A stretch of 64,000 nucleotides of DNA from Dactylonectria macrodidyma. Its lineage: Eukaryota > Ascomycota > Sordariomycetes > Hypocreales > Nectriaceae. The first letter of the stretch is position 1, and the number at the start of each line of letters is the position of its first letter. Made by a program: the position numbers and the translations under genes. The stretch covers positions 806,001-870,000 of the forward strand of contig JAGMUV010000001.1 in assembly GCA_020744425.1 (NCBI GenBank). Reading direction: 5' to 3'. The notes beneath the pieces were generated by a model, which did not search any database, was not told the DNA's origin, and worked only from the letters and a program-made list of their open reading frames with translations. Shown one piece after another: positions 10,716-19,564 of the stretch.

Positions 10716-11670
10716 ATGCCTGAGAAGCTCTACGTCACCTACAACGATGTAAGTGCGGGTTTCAACCCCTCCAACCCCGCCACCCCACTGTGTTGGTGAT
10801 GCCTGGACACGATGGTGCGCCAACTGCGGCAAAAGGACGCGATGCGAGGTTGGAGATGCGGGTGGGATGAGCGCACGCGCAAGAAGTAGCGACAAGCGAG
10901 GTCCATCTCCAAGCGCATGCGCATTGTCGTTGGCGCCATCATGGTCATGACAAACCAGCGAGGCACAGTTGCATAGGAGCCATCTCGAAACACCACCAAA
11001 CAGGCACTGACATCAACACAATCTAGGTGCACAAGCTGTGCCAGCAGTCGGCCGACAAGCTTCTTTCCGAATTCAGGCCCCAGCTCATGATCGCCATCGG
11101 CGGCGGTGGCTACGTTCCCGCCCGAATCCTGCGATCCTTCCTCAAGCAACCCGGGTCTCCCAACATCCCCATCCAAGCCATCGGCCTCTCTCTGTACGAG
11201 TCACTAGGCAACGATGAGGTCGAGGAGCCCGGCACCAAGGTCACCCGCACCCAGTGGCTCGACATGACGGCCCTCGGTGAGATGGAGAACCTCGTCGGCA
11301 AGCGCATCCTCATCGTCGACGAGGTTGACGACACCCGCACCACCCTCGAATACGCCGTCAAGGAGCTCGAGAAGGACGTCGAGGCTGCCCGCCAGCGCCT
11401 GGGCAGCGATGCCCCCAAGACCGAGTTCAGCATCTTTGTCCTTCACGTGCGTCCCCATCCGCCGCGTCTACGTTTGTACCGGCGTCACATGCTAATCCTC
11501 TATAGAACAAGGACAAGCCCAAGAAGGGCACGCTCCCCCACGACATGCTCTCCAACGGCTACCAGGCTGCCCAGACCGTCGACGATGTGTGGATCTGCTA
11601 CCCTTGGGAGGCCACGGATATTGACGAGCACGACGCGCTCGCTGCCAAGCAGGTGCCCAACGGCAACTAG
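10716..11670 (+). CDS. XPT1: Xanthine/hypoxanthine-guanine phosphoribosyltransferase
   Basis: Three exons: 10716-10748, 11027-11446 and 11506-11670, giving 205 aa. The first exon codes only 11 residues (MPEKLYVTYND) and is followed by a 278-bp intron, long for this window; the second intron is 59 bp. The PRPP-binding signature ILIVDEVDDTRTTLEYA lies at about residues 105-121, preceded by IGGGGYVPARIL (about 34-45). The ending DDVWICYPWEATDIDEHD fits the fungal Xpt1/Hpt1 type. The enzyme transfers ribose phosphate from PRPP to xanthine, hypoxanthine or guanine in cytosolic purine salvage. Length matches yeast Xpt1 (about 209 aa); base preference cannot be read from sequence, so the symbol is provisional. 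Confidence 0.92.
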
Positions 11671-12004
11671 GCCACCTCGTTTGGCAATTTGATGCCCAGA
11701 CCGGAATCACGGTTACGATGAATGAATGCCTTGCAGGAGTAAAAAGAAGAAAAAATCTTGTTCATAATTCCTTGTCGATAATGTTCCTGCTCATGCTGAT
11801 GTCTATCCTCTAGTCATTGCCTGTGATGCCTCTGTTATTAATCCATCCTCAGCCCTAGACACTCGAGTCCGTACTGCTTCCATTAGAAACCAAGCCCTGT
11901 GCCTGTAACTTCCATTTGGCCTCTAGGCTGCGAATGAACATGGGGGGAAGTCTCCTATTACTGGTATAGATGCCCTCCTCGCAGAGCGCTAAGGCACTGG
12001 ATGA
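11671..12004. other. 3' flank of the phosphoribosyltransferase gene
   Basis: This is presumed 3' untranslated sequence and spacer. An A-rich segment (aaaaagaagaaaaaatc) about 70 bp after the stop could be near the polyadenylation site. Nothing else is seen. Confidence 0.5.
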
Positions 12005-12390
12005 AAGGTATGCCTCTCGGAAAATCGACCAATCCGTGGCAGAACGTTATGGGGATCTTCCATCGCGATCAGGCTGACAGCTGTGGCGGACCTCGGCCAA
12101 GCTGGATTTGCCATGATGGCGTCGACCATCCCGGGAATGTCGATGTTGGAGACCGCTTCGATGGGCCTGCAATCGCCAAAGTGGCAAAGCCAGAGCCGGT
12201 TGTGGTTGTGATATTGCCCTAGCCGAAACTCGACACCCCTGGCATCCACCCCGCAACTCCAGTGCATTATCGCCAAAGACGAGCCCATCATCTTTGCCCA
12301 GTCAGTCTGGGTGGAATTCGAGTCGCTTTATAAGAAGGAGAAGGACGGGGAGATCACTCTCGAAGGCGAGGCCATCGAGGTGTCTCCCCG
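12005..12390 (+). pseudogene. Decayed coding fragment with internal TGA
   Basis: One reading frame looks coding over about 385 bp: it contains RLTAVADLGQAGFAMMAS and, further on, IIFAQSVWVEFESLYKKEKD and GEITLEGEAIEVSP. It is broken by a TGA at 12209-12211, has stops just upstream of 12005, and has no start codon in a sensible place. I do not recognise the family. A TGG-to-TGA change would explain the break and is a typical outcome of repeat-induced point mutation, which is inference. It could instead be an exon of an unrecognised gene, or chance. Confidence 0.4.
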
Positions 12391-12463
12391 GGTATGTACC
12401 ACTATTAGATGAGGGTAAATCACTCTCGAAGTGAGGCTATCGCGTTGTCTACCCGAGTATGCA
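12353..12463. repeat. Degenerate tandem copy at the end of the gene fragment
   Basis: The segment 12353-12398 (atcactctcgaaggcgaggc onward) is repeated with about a dozen differences at 12419-12463 (aatcactctcgaagtgaggc onward). Period is about 66 bp. Copy B carries changes that destroy the frame of copy A. Confidence 0.6.
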
Positions 12464-12600
12464 AGGAAAGTTTGGTCGAAGTAGGAAAGTCTATTCATTA
12501 ATTCATCAAGTCTATCAAATACACAGTCCCTCTAACCATGGGACCATGACCGGGGTATATGCTTCTCTTTTACCTGGTGCCGCGACCCGCAAACGCTCAT

Positions 12601-13329
12601 CTAGTTGCGTGCTGAACTGTTCCGCTCATGCATCTCCTTTAGTCGCTTCTCCTGCTTCATGAACTCCCTGATGCCTACGGGCACCTTGTCGAAGACGTCC
12701 TTGGCCCAGAGGTCCTTTGCGATCTTGGGCTCGGGCACGTCGGGCGCCCAGTTGGACTCGGAGCCGCCGCCGTCGTCGTCCACGGAAGCAGCAGTGGCGG
12801 CGAGCGCCTTCTGCGCCTGTGCGTTCTTGAGCACCCACTCCTCCATCTCTTCCCGGAACCGCTCCCACACGCAGTTGACGCACCCGCTCATGCAGCAGTT
12901 GTCCGGCTCGTCGGGTTTGGGCGGGACGAGCACGCCGGCAATGAGGGTAGATTGAGACGTGCGGCTTGCGAGGCGGCTGGCAATCTCTTCGGGCGAGGGT
13001 ACGCGGGAGCCGAAGATGTTGCGTATTCGCTCTTCTTTCGTTTGCGCCGCTGGGGGCTCGGGCTGGGCTGGACTCACGGGCGAGGACACAGAGGTGTCGG
13101 GTTTTGAGTTGTCGGTCGGTTGCTTTTCTGAAGGCGCAGATGTGGGTGACTCATAAGGTCTTTGGCGGCGCGGCGGCGCGTTAAGGATACTCTCGTAGTA
13201 GGGCCCCAACGGGGTTCTCTGCGGCCACTCTTCTCCGGCGGCCCTCGATGCGCTCGCAAAGGTCCGAGAGCAAGTAGCCGAGGATATCAAGGGCCGTAAC
13301 CGCAGAGTCAATCGCGCTGGGATTGCCAT
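12601..13329 (-). CDS. Oxidoreductase-like domain protein, probably mitochondrial
   Basis: A single exon of 242 aa. The first 25 residues (MAIPARLTLRLRPLISS and on) are basic, lack acidic residues and look like a mitochondrial presequence. A disordered Pro/Ser-rich part follows. The conserved core at about 136-166 reads PPKPDEPDNCCMSGCVNCVW, with cysteines 145, 146, 150 and 153. This is the short Cys-rich signature of the oxidoreductase-like N-terminal family (PF09791), whose yeast member is mitochondrial and of uncertain biochemical role. The rest is charged and helical. The four cysteines suggest metal or redox chemistry, but no enzyme activity should be assumed. The start is the only ATG upstream of the presequence. 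Confidence 0.85.
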   Translation of the reverse strand: MAIPARLTLRLRPLISSATCSRTFASASRAAGEEWPQRTPLGPYYESILNAPPRRQRPYESPTSAPSEKQPTDNSKPDTSVSSPVSPAQPEPPAAQTKEERIRNIFGSRVPSPEEIASRLASRTSQSTLIAGVLVPPKPDEPDNCCMSGCVNCVWERFREEMEEWVLKNAQAQKALAATAASVDDDGGGSESNWAPDVPEPKIAKDLWAKDVFDKVPVGIREFMKQEKRLKEMHERNSSARN

Positions 13330-13599
13330 GGTTTAGAAAGAATTAAAGAAGGACAAATGGGTGTCTACGCGGCATTCGCAGTCTATATGTGGTGGTTCGA
13401 GGTGTGTTTTGAGGTGAATGTGCAACCCGGCTGGGTGGAACAGTTTTACAAAACTTGTTGGAGTCGTGACTCGGAATTCCGTCAATTTGCCTCGGACGTC
13501 ATCGGACGGGATGACCAATGCAGGTCACGAACTTGGCTGCATGGGTACGTACTTAGGGGGGGAGGAGGAGGAATACACCACACAGGGCAAAGCATTATG

Positions 13600-13761
13600 A
13601 TACTTTGTGCCCTTAGTATTAATTTAGCAAAATTAAGATAAAATGCTAATTTATATCTACATTTAGTTCGCTTTATGATGCTTTTATAAACGTATTATAT
13701 CCTAATTTAATCATAATATAGCTATTATGATTTGCTTATTCTTTAATAGCTGTTCTTAATG
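13600..13761. other. AT-rich block
   Basis: About 160 bp composed mostly of A and T (ttaatttagcaaaattaag and similar) with no coding potential, ending against the right copy of the 21-nt repeat. It resembles the block before the left copy in composition and in sharing cttttataa and tgcttat. A relic of an RIP-mutated repeat is the likely explanation, but this is inference. Confidence 0.5.
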
Positions 13762-13782
13762 TGTGCGGTGTTTTCCTTCCCC
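13762..13782. repeat. 21-nt direct repeat, right copy
   Basis: Identical to 10162-10182 and in the same orientation, exactly 3600 bp away. The right flank contains acctaccgacctaggtacct, a low-complexity ACCTA-type stretch. By base composition alone, a 21-nt exact match is not expected twice in 64 kb. Confidence 0.8.
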
Positions 13783-14271
13783 AGGAGGCGTACCTACCGA
13801 CCTAGGTACCTACCCTTCTCTCCCGCCACGGGCCCGCCGAAGCTTGGAGGATTGGAGCACATCACGTGAGGTGGCGTATCACATGTTTTCGCGTCCAATT
13901 CAGTGAAGTGCAGAGAGTTGCAGCAGGAGATCGTAGTTTCAACTTGGACGCAGAGCGACTCGACAATTGAGCACCGAATGTACGTGGCCGCAAATACATG
14001 TCTTGAACAAACCCGCCCGATTTTGAAGGCAACGCCCACTATCAGTATTCTTCAGTGGCTTGCGAGGGAAGCGACCCGCTGAATTTGGCAGGCGGTGAGG
14101 CCCACTTTCTGGACGCGACTGGGTCCATGTAAACAAATCGCCCAATGCGACACCACTCAGCTCACTTAGCCGTCCAGCGCCGTCATAGCTTCAACGCCGT
14201 GCGAGGGCAACTTTGTTCACCAAGAAGACATGACAAACACCTGCGAAAACTAATAAAACAGAACCCGGCAA
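13783..14271. other. Upstream region of the coiled-coil protein gene
   Basis: No gene is seen. This should hold the promoter and leader of the following plus-strand gene. The ACCTA-type simple repeat at 13788-13812 is the only notable structure. Confidence 0.5.
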
Positions 14272-16322
14272 ATGGAGGAGTCTGCACCAAAGCGGCGACG
14301 CACATCGCCTCGCACTTCTCTCGACATCGCTGGCGAATCTTCAGCTCCCGCACCTGCGGCATCTTCCACATCGCCAGACGCCAATGCCGCGACGACTGCG
14401 CGACGAAAACGCCCTTCTTATGCATCTCCGACCAAAGCGAGCCTCGCACATCATAACCCCGAAATCCTCGAGCGACGAAGGTCCGCATCTCCTCAAAAAA
14501 GCCCCAATGCTCGTCGCTCCTTACCGCAATCCCTCGGGGACGACACCGTCGAGCAGAGCCCGTCGGAGCTCTTGGCAATGCGCCTCGCGAAGAGCGTGTT
14601 GGAAAGCGACGTAGGGAGGACAGATGAGGCAGAGCCTACGCCCGGTACAGGGAAATCTGTCCGACGCGTAGCAGGCGGAATGGCAGCGGCAGCGAGACGA
14701 ACACCTTCGAGGCCAAACCCACGTCCATTGCCACCACCTGGTTCCGACGACGACGAAGAGGCCAATCCGTTCCTTGGAAGAGTGCTTCGGCGATCTCCAC
14801 CACCAGGCGCGCCTAACCTCCCTTCAGAGCCGATACCTGAACCCGAACGCGATCCTGAGTCTGAGGTCCCCGAGCCAGAGCTTCCGCCCTCTGTTCCGGA
14901 CGTTATTTCTTCGACTCCCCCTCGAGGAATCCACTCGAGCCCATTGCGATGGCGTGAGAAATCCAAGCCTAAGAGCTCTCCGCTTAAACAGCTGCCAGCT
15001 CGAACGACCGAAAAACCAAGCGTGTCGAAAAAGAGCATCACCCAGCCAATGTTTGGAAGACAGCGGTCGCGGGAGCCTGCGCCTCTTGAAGAGCCAACAA
15101 CTAATCCTAGGAAGACCCGCGCGCTTGACCCGAACGCGACGAAGAAGAAAGAGAGGGACGCCATACTAAAAGAGGTTGAGGAGCTTGAGAAAGACCTGAA
15201 GGCAGCGCGGGCGGAGAATGAGCGCATCAGGGCGATGCAGAACTCGGGTCGGGTGCTGGCGCCCTCCGATTCAGACAAGATTATCGATCTCGTGCAACGC
15301 TATCACGTCACGGATGACTCTCGATCCCAACTTACTTCGTCACAACAGCTGGTCAAGATGGCGCTGAATCCCATCGGACTGCTTCCATTTGGAAAGCTGC
15401 CACCTTCCCAACCCCGAGCCTCGGCAGGCATGGAGAGGGACACAGATCTCGACATCAGGTCCCACCGCCCGGTAAAGATGACCGCCGAAGAAGAGCTTCC
15501 CTATTTAGAGCTCTTCTGCCCCTTTTCTCTCACATCGACCATCTCGGTCCTACCTCAAGTACCAGATCAACCGCTACGGCAAGAGTATGCAATTACTCTA
15601 CGATCCCGCGACTCACCAGGGATGTTTACGGCAAGGATCAACATGATTGTCAACACCTTGGACCTGACGATTCTCAACTTGAAGGTGGCTGCTCTGGAAC
15701 CCGCCGCAAAGGCCGAACTGGGACCATTCATCGACAAGATTTGTGCGGGCGCGTGTAATCGAACGATGCAACGCAACGTTGGCATTCTTTCTTGGGCCAT
15801 GGGGGAATGGATTCGAGTTGCGATGGAGCGCGCGGCTTTCTGGTGTCAACTGGAGCGGAGTTTAGGAACGAAGGATGCCATGCTAGAAGCGGCTGGGAAG
15901 ATGCGAGCACGGAAGTCGAGACGAAGAAATGGCGACGAAGACGATGAGGACACTCTCTCAGACACTCCCTTCGCCAGGGCGGACCTCATCCGATGCCTAG
16001 GTCAGTCGTGTTTTGAGGTTTCAATCCCTGATGACCGAGGTCTGGAATCTGCTTTGCGGCTAGAGTGGAAGATTGGGTTCGACTGGACAGGAGAGGCTCA
16101 AATCCAACTGGGAGTTATGGTTGGTGTTCCAGGGAAATGTGAGTTCCAATGCCGATGCCGTGTTCTTTCACCATACTGACCTTCAACGCAGGGCATCAAC
16201 TGGACGAACGAGGGTCCCTCGGCAATATACCCAAATTGTTTGCGGAACTAGTAGAGGGCGGAGAAAAGCCAGAGACGGCAACTCGGACCATTGTAGCATT
16301 AATAGCTGGAGACGTGGCATGA
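14272..16322 (+). CDS. Nuclear-type protein with disordered N-terminus and coiled coil
   Basis: Two exons, 14272-16138 and 16192-16322, giving 665 aa; the 53-bp intron splits a Trp codon (GKWHQLDERG). Residues 1-300 are disordered and rich in Ser, Pro and Arg, starting MEESAPKRRRTSPRTSLD, with a basic nuclear-localisation-like stretch. Around 295-325 KKKERDAILKEVEELEKDL and on is a coiled coil. The last 270 residues look folded, with LPYLELFCPFSLTSTISVLP and LEWKIGFDWTGEAQIQLGVM. That layout (disordered tail, coiled coil, globular end) resembles kinetochore proteins of the Ctf19/Mcm21 RWD type, but this is a tentative impression from architecture, not a family match. No catalytic motif is visible. 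The start is the first ATG of the long frame. Confidence 0.8.
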
Positions 16323-16597
16323 TTTTGCGTTATAGGTCACGAACTGATAGATGAAAGGACGATCAACTTTGACGAAGTGGGCATGAGCTGCCCCGCAGAA
16401 GAGGGCTCAGTGGCGCAAGGCGCATTCTACGAGGGGGGCTACCAAGCAGGAGCAAGATACCATTAGGAGTACGACTGCGATTAAATGTATTGGGCCAGAT
16501 TTTAGATTAGGGCCTGGAGGTGCCTGCTGTATCATACACTCCGTTCTTTTCTCTATGTCCATTATATTTCCATGTCCGTCGGCTTCGCACATGTCGT

Positions 16598-16990
16598 TTA
16601 GTCGACGTCGACGCCGAGCTTTCGCAAGTCGACCTTGGCCTCATCAATCTCCTTCATCAATTCGCTGTGGGCGTCGGGCACATCGTTGAAGGTCAGGATG
16701 CCGAGGCCGAGGCGGAAGAGGAGATATGCGCCGAATGAGACGAGGGCCCAGAAGGGGAGCTGCAGGAAAAGTCAGTTGGGTTCGACCCGGGAACAAGGAC
16801 GCATAGGGGACGTACCACGGGGACAATCTGCTCCTGGACCACGGGGGGGAGAGGGATGAGCTCAAGGAAGAGAGCCAGGTAGAGCTACGGCGCATTATGT
16901 TAGCGGATGGGCGATCGGTTCAGGAGACGGAAAGAGGCGTACGGAGGAGACGAGGAGGGCGAGCGAGATGGTCTGCTGGGCGCGGGTCAT
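16598..16990 (-). CDS. DPM3: Dolichol-phosphate mannosyltransferase subunit 3
   Basis: Three short exons on the minus strand: 16990-16943, 16884-16817 (last base 16816) and 16759-16598, giving 92 aa. Introns are 58 and 56 bp, with GTACGC and GTACGT donors. Residues 1-32 and 36-60 are two membrane segments (ISLALLVSSLYLALFLEL and LPFWALVSFGAYLLFRLGLG). They are followed by the charged tail FNDVPDAHSELMKEIDEAKV, typical of DPM3. DPM3 sits in the ER membrane and tethers catalytic DPM1, so that dolichol-phosphate mannose is made for N-glycosylation, O-mannosylation and GPI anchors. Length matches the family (about 90-95 aa). No open frame longer than 60 codons covers the gene on its own strand, so an ORF-based annotation would miss it. 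Confidence 0.92.
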
Positions 16991-17442
16991 GGCTGCGGTA
17001 GTTTGGACGACAAAAGGTCCAAGTCGTGTATAAAGGAGAGTGATGAAGAGAGAGGTATCGGCGGGTTCGAAAGAGCGATGGCTGGTTTGCGATGCGATTG
17101 ATTATCTGGCATGGGCTCGCTGAGGAGACGTGTAAGGTGTGTCAGGGGTCGCGTCTTGGTGGGTGGGAAATTTCGGATGACTAAGGCGGTGGAGCTTAGT
17201 CATGCTCTTGGTTCCGTCTTCGCTCGCCCAACCATTGTGATGATGAAATTGGCCTTTTCTAAGTCACTTCGATCACAATCAAGACTGGAAACTACTGGTA
17301 ACAAATCACACAAGTTTTCTATCAACTACCTATTCTATTCCGTCCAACTGGCTATCTGTGCACAAAAATAACCTAAACCCCTGCCTTCACACTCTGCCCG
17401 GTTGTCCTTGCCTCAAGCCCCGACATGCTTTCGCCCGTGATT
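16991..17442. other. Intergenic, no gene seen
   Basis: About 450 bp lie between the DPM3 start and the 3' end of the next minus-strand gene. It presumably contains the DPM3 promoter. No motif or repeat was recognised. Confidence 0.5.
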
Positions 17443-18615
17443 TCAAGAGTCTCGTCGGGGACTGGGTGGAGTCTCGAGAACTAGTTGAGTTTGGAACTCG
17501 TGCACAAGACCTTCGTTCATGGTCAAGGGATCAGGAAACACTAGACGAGGATTCTCTCGAACAGGGGACTCTTGAACAGGAGTCACTGCAACAGGAGACT
17601 CTGTAATAAGAGGCTCTGTAACAGCAGGCGCTGGGCTTTGTGGTCGTAGATCACAAGCAACTCCAACCAACTCTGGAGTACAAGGCCGGTAAACAGGAGA
17701 CCCAATAATAAAATAAGACGGGTCCTCGGGAGACCATGGAAATGAAACCGCGTCTAATAAATACCTTGGGCTTTCAGGTTCGAAAATAAGCGACCCGGAA
17801 GAATCAAACCCTACAAGATCAAAACCTGGACTAGCAGGCTCGCTAGAAGGAGACTCTGGAACAGGGAACTCGTGAACAGGAAGCTCTGGAACAGTAGGAG
17901 ACTTGGCGACATGAGTGGCTTCCAAGATCAGGTCGAGCTGCTCGCCCTCAGTATCATCCATCAACTGGTCAGGGGAACCGTGCCGGGCATAGCTGATTTT
18001 GAGGAACGGCTCGAGCGGATAGCCTTCGATGCCGCCATCTGCCGGGCACACCTCCATCTTGCCCTCTTTGGCGTACCTCTCCCAGGCCACGACTGCGTCA
18101 ACCCAGTTACGCATACTCACCAGCAGTCCCGTGCGATACCGGTAGACCTCGTCGAGGGTTTCCTCGTCGTACTGCATCTGCAGCCTCTGCTTGGCGACGT
18201 GGAGCTCGGTCGTGGCGAGGGCGAGGCCCTGGCCTGCCCTGAAGAAGTTCTTTCGGACGTCGATATACACCGTCTCTTCGGGGGTGGAGAGCCACTTGGG
18301 ATCCTGCGGAGACATCGGCGGCATTTTGAGGTCGAGGGTGATCTTGCGGATGGCCTCCTGCACTTCGCTGCGGTGGACGACGAGGTGGAAGTGTTCCCAG
18401 CCGAAGCACGGGATGCCCTCGGGACGGGTCACGCAGGATTGCCACTGGCTCACGATGCAGGGCACGTCGAAGCCCTGGCGATCATCTGCTTCGTATGTTA
18501 GTGAGCAGGCCGGGAGCTGGTAGGGGTTGCTGATTTGGACGTTGCTGTCGGGGCTGATCAGGGATGTACATTCGACCTCGCGGTCGGCCTGATGGAGGAT
18601 CAAAGTGAGACACAT
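17443..18615 (-). CDS. Hypothetical protein with C-terminal pentapeptide repeats, 390 aa
   Basis: One open frame. I start at the ATG at 18615 (MCLTLILHQADREVECTSL) because the upstream frame to 18975 is Gln/His-rich and looks like leader. Residues 1-250 look folded, with Cys and Trp-containing segments such as SQWQSCVTRPEGIPCFGWEH and a helix YDEETLDEVYRYRTGLLVSM. After about 260 the protein is Pro/Glu/Ser-rich, with repeats like VPELP, VHEFP, VPESP, TPVQE and SPVRE that come from a 15-nt minisatellite. No signal peptide, membrane segment or known domain is seen. I recognise no function; the style resembles the many sordariomycete-specific unknown proteins. Confidence 0.75.
   Translation of the reverse strand: MCLTLILHQADREVECTSLISPDSNVQISNPYQLPACSLTYEADDRQGFDVPCIVSQWQSCVTRPEGIPCFGWEHFHLVVHRSEVQEAIRKITLDLKMPPMSPQDPKWLSTPEETVYIDVRKNFFRAGQGLALATTELHVAKQRLQMQYDEETLDEVYRYRTGLLVSMRNWVDAVVAWERYAKEGKMEVCPADGGIEGYPLEPFLKISYARHGSPDQLMDDTEGEQLDLILEATHVAKSPTVPELPVHEFPVPESPSSEPASPGFDLVGFDSSGSLIFEPESPRYLLDAVSFPWSPEDPSYFIIGSPVYRPCTPELVGVACDLRPQSPAPAVTEPLITESPVAVTPVQESPVRENPRLVFPDPLTMNEGLVHEFQTQLVLETPPSPRRDS
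17554..17628 (-). repeat. 15-nt coding minisatellite, block 1 (five units)
   Basis: Five consecutive 15-nt units begin ctctcgaacagggga, ctcttgaacaggagt, cactgcaacaggaga, ctctgtaataagagg and ctctgtaacagcagg. On the minus strand they encode pentapeptides of a Val/Pro/Glu/Ser type in the C-terminus of the 390-aa protein. The period is a multiple of three, so copy-number changes keep the frame. Confidence 0.85.
17839..17898 (-). repeat. 15-nt coding minisatellite, block 2 (four units)
   Basis: Four units of the same family (ctcgctagaaggaga, ctctggaacagggaa, ctcgtgaacaggaag, ctctggaacagtagg) encode the stretch around VPELPVHEFPVPESPSS. The block is separated from block 1 by 210 bp of unrelated coding sequence, so one ancestral array was probably interrupted or seeded twice. 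Confidence 0.8.
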
Positions 18616-19564
18616 GTTGTCGGATGGTACGTGTAGCTGTTGTCTAGGTTTGTGCAGTAGTTGCTTGGGTTGGCGTATTAGTTGCGAAAGTTGGTGATGT
18701 GAATAGGTTTGTGGGTGGTGGGTATCAATCGTATTGCAAGTTGGCGAGGCAGATGGGAATTTATAGTCAGAATTGCCGACACAAGCCCGCAAGTATTGTT
18801 CAGGCACAAAGAACATCGTCCTTCTTGGCGGCCATTGTTCAAGTATTCGCCAATACAATGCTCTTAACACAGCTCGAACACTAGAATCTCGCACTGGGCA
18901 GAATCTCACACTGAGCTGAAACACCCAGACAAAGAGCAATCTCTGTCCTTGGACAGTCAGTGTCGTAACTAACATTCAAGAACAGTCACACACACACCTT
19001 ATACAGCTAGGACAACTTGGGATGGAAAAACAATCGTCGTCCGTCTTCAGTGATTGCCTGTAGATTCAGTGGCCATGCCAAACTGATCGATATGGGCGCG
19101 AAGAGTTCCTTGTTTTCCCTGTGAATCATACGAAACCTTGTTCTAGAACACAAGGTAACACTCGCAAAGGCTGGATTTGGTAGAAACTGGTACAACTAAA
19201 CGAACAGATGCTAGCACAGAGTTAATGGCAAGGCAATATGAGAGCTATTATAGTGTCGCAAATCAAAACAGGGTATATTCTCGTTGTACAATTACAGTGC
19301 TCTTGGCAAATGGGTATCTAACCGTTGTCGTCGTAATCCAGCTCGCAAAAAATCTCATCCGCAGAAGCCCAATTTTGTCCGTTTCTCAAATCCTTTCCCA
19401 AATCATTACATCGAGCAAACAGCACCGTCGTTTCGTAGGTATCTCAACCATAGAGACCTTGTTCCTCCTCAGCAACTTCATTACACTGAACAAAAACCAT
19501 CCTCGCAGGAATGTCGATCGTCACACTCTTCTCCTCTCTCTCAACACCAAGCAAAAGACTCGTT
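18616..19564. other. Spacer between two minus-strand genes
   Basis: About 950 bp. The part next to 18615 is the presumed leader of the 390-aa gene. The rest contains only short open frames with no conserved look. Confidence 0.5.

Noticed and set aside
10416..10799. Overlapping short frames upstream of the phosphoribosyltransferase gene
   Set aside because: They lie in the CT-rich leader and first intron; the composition explains them.
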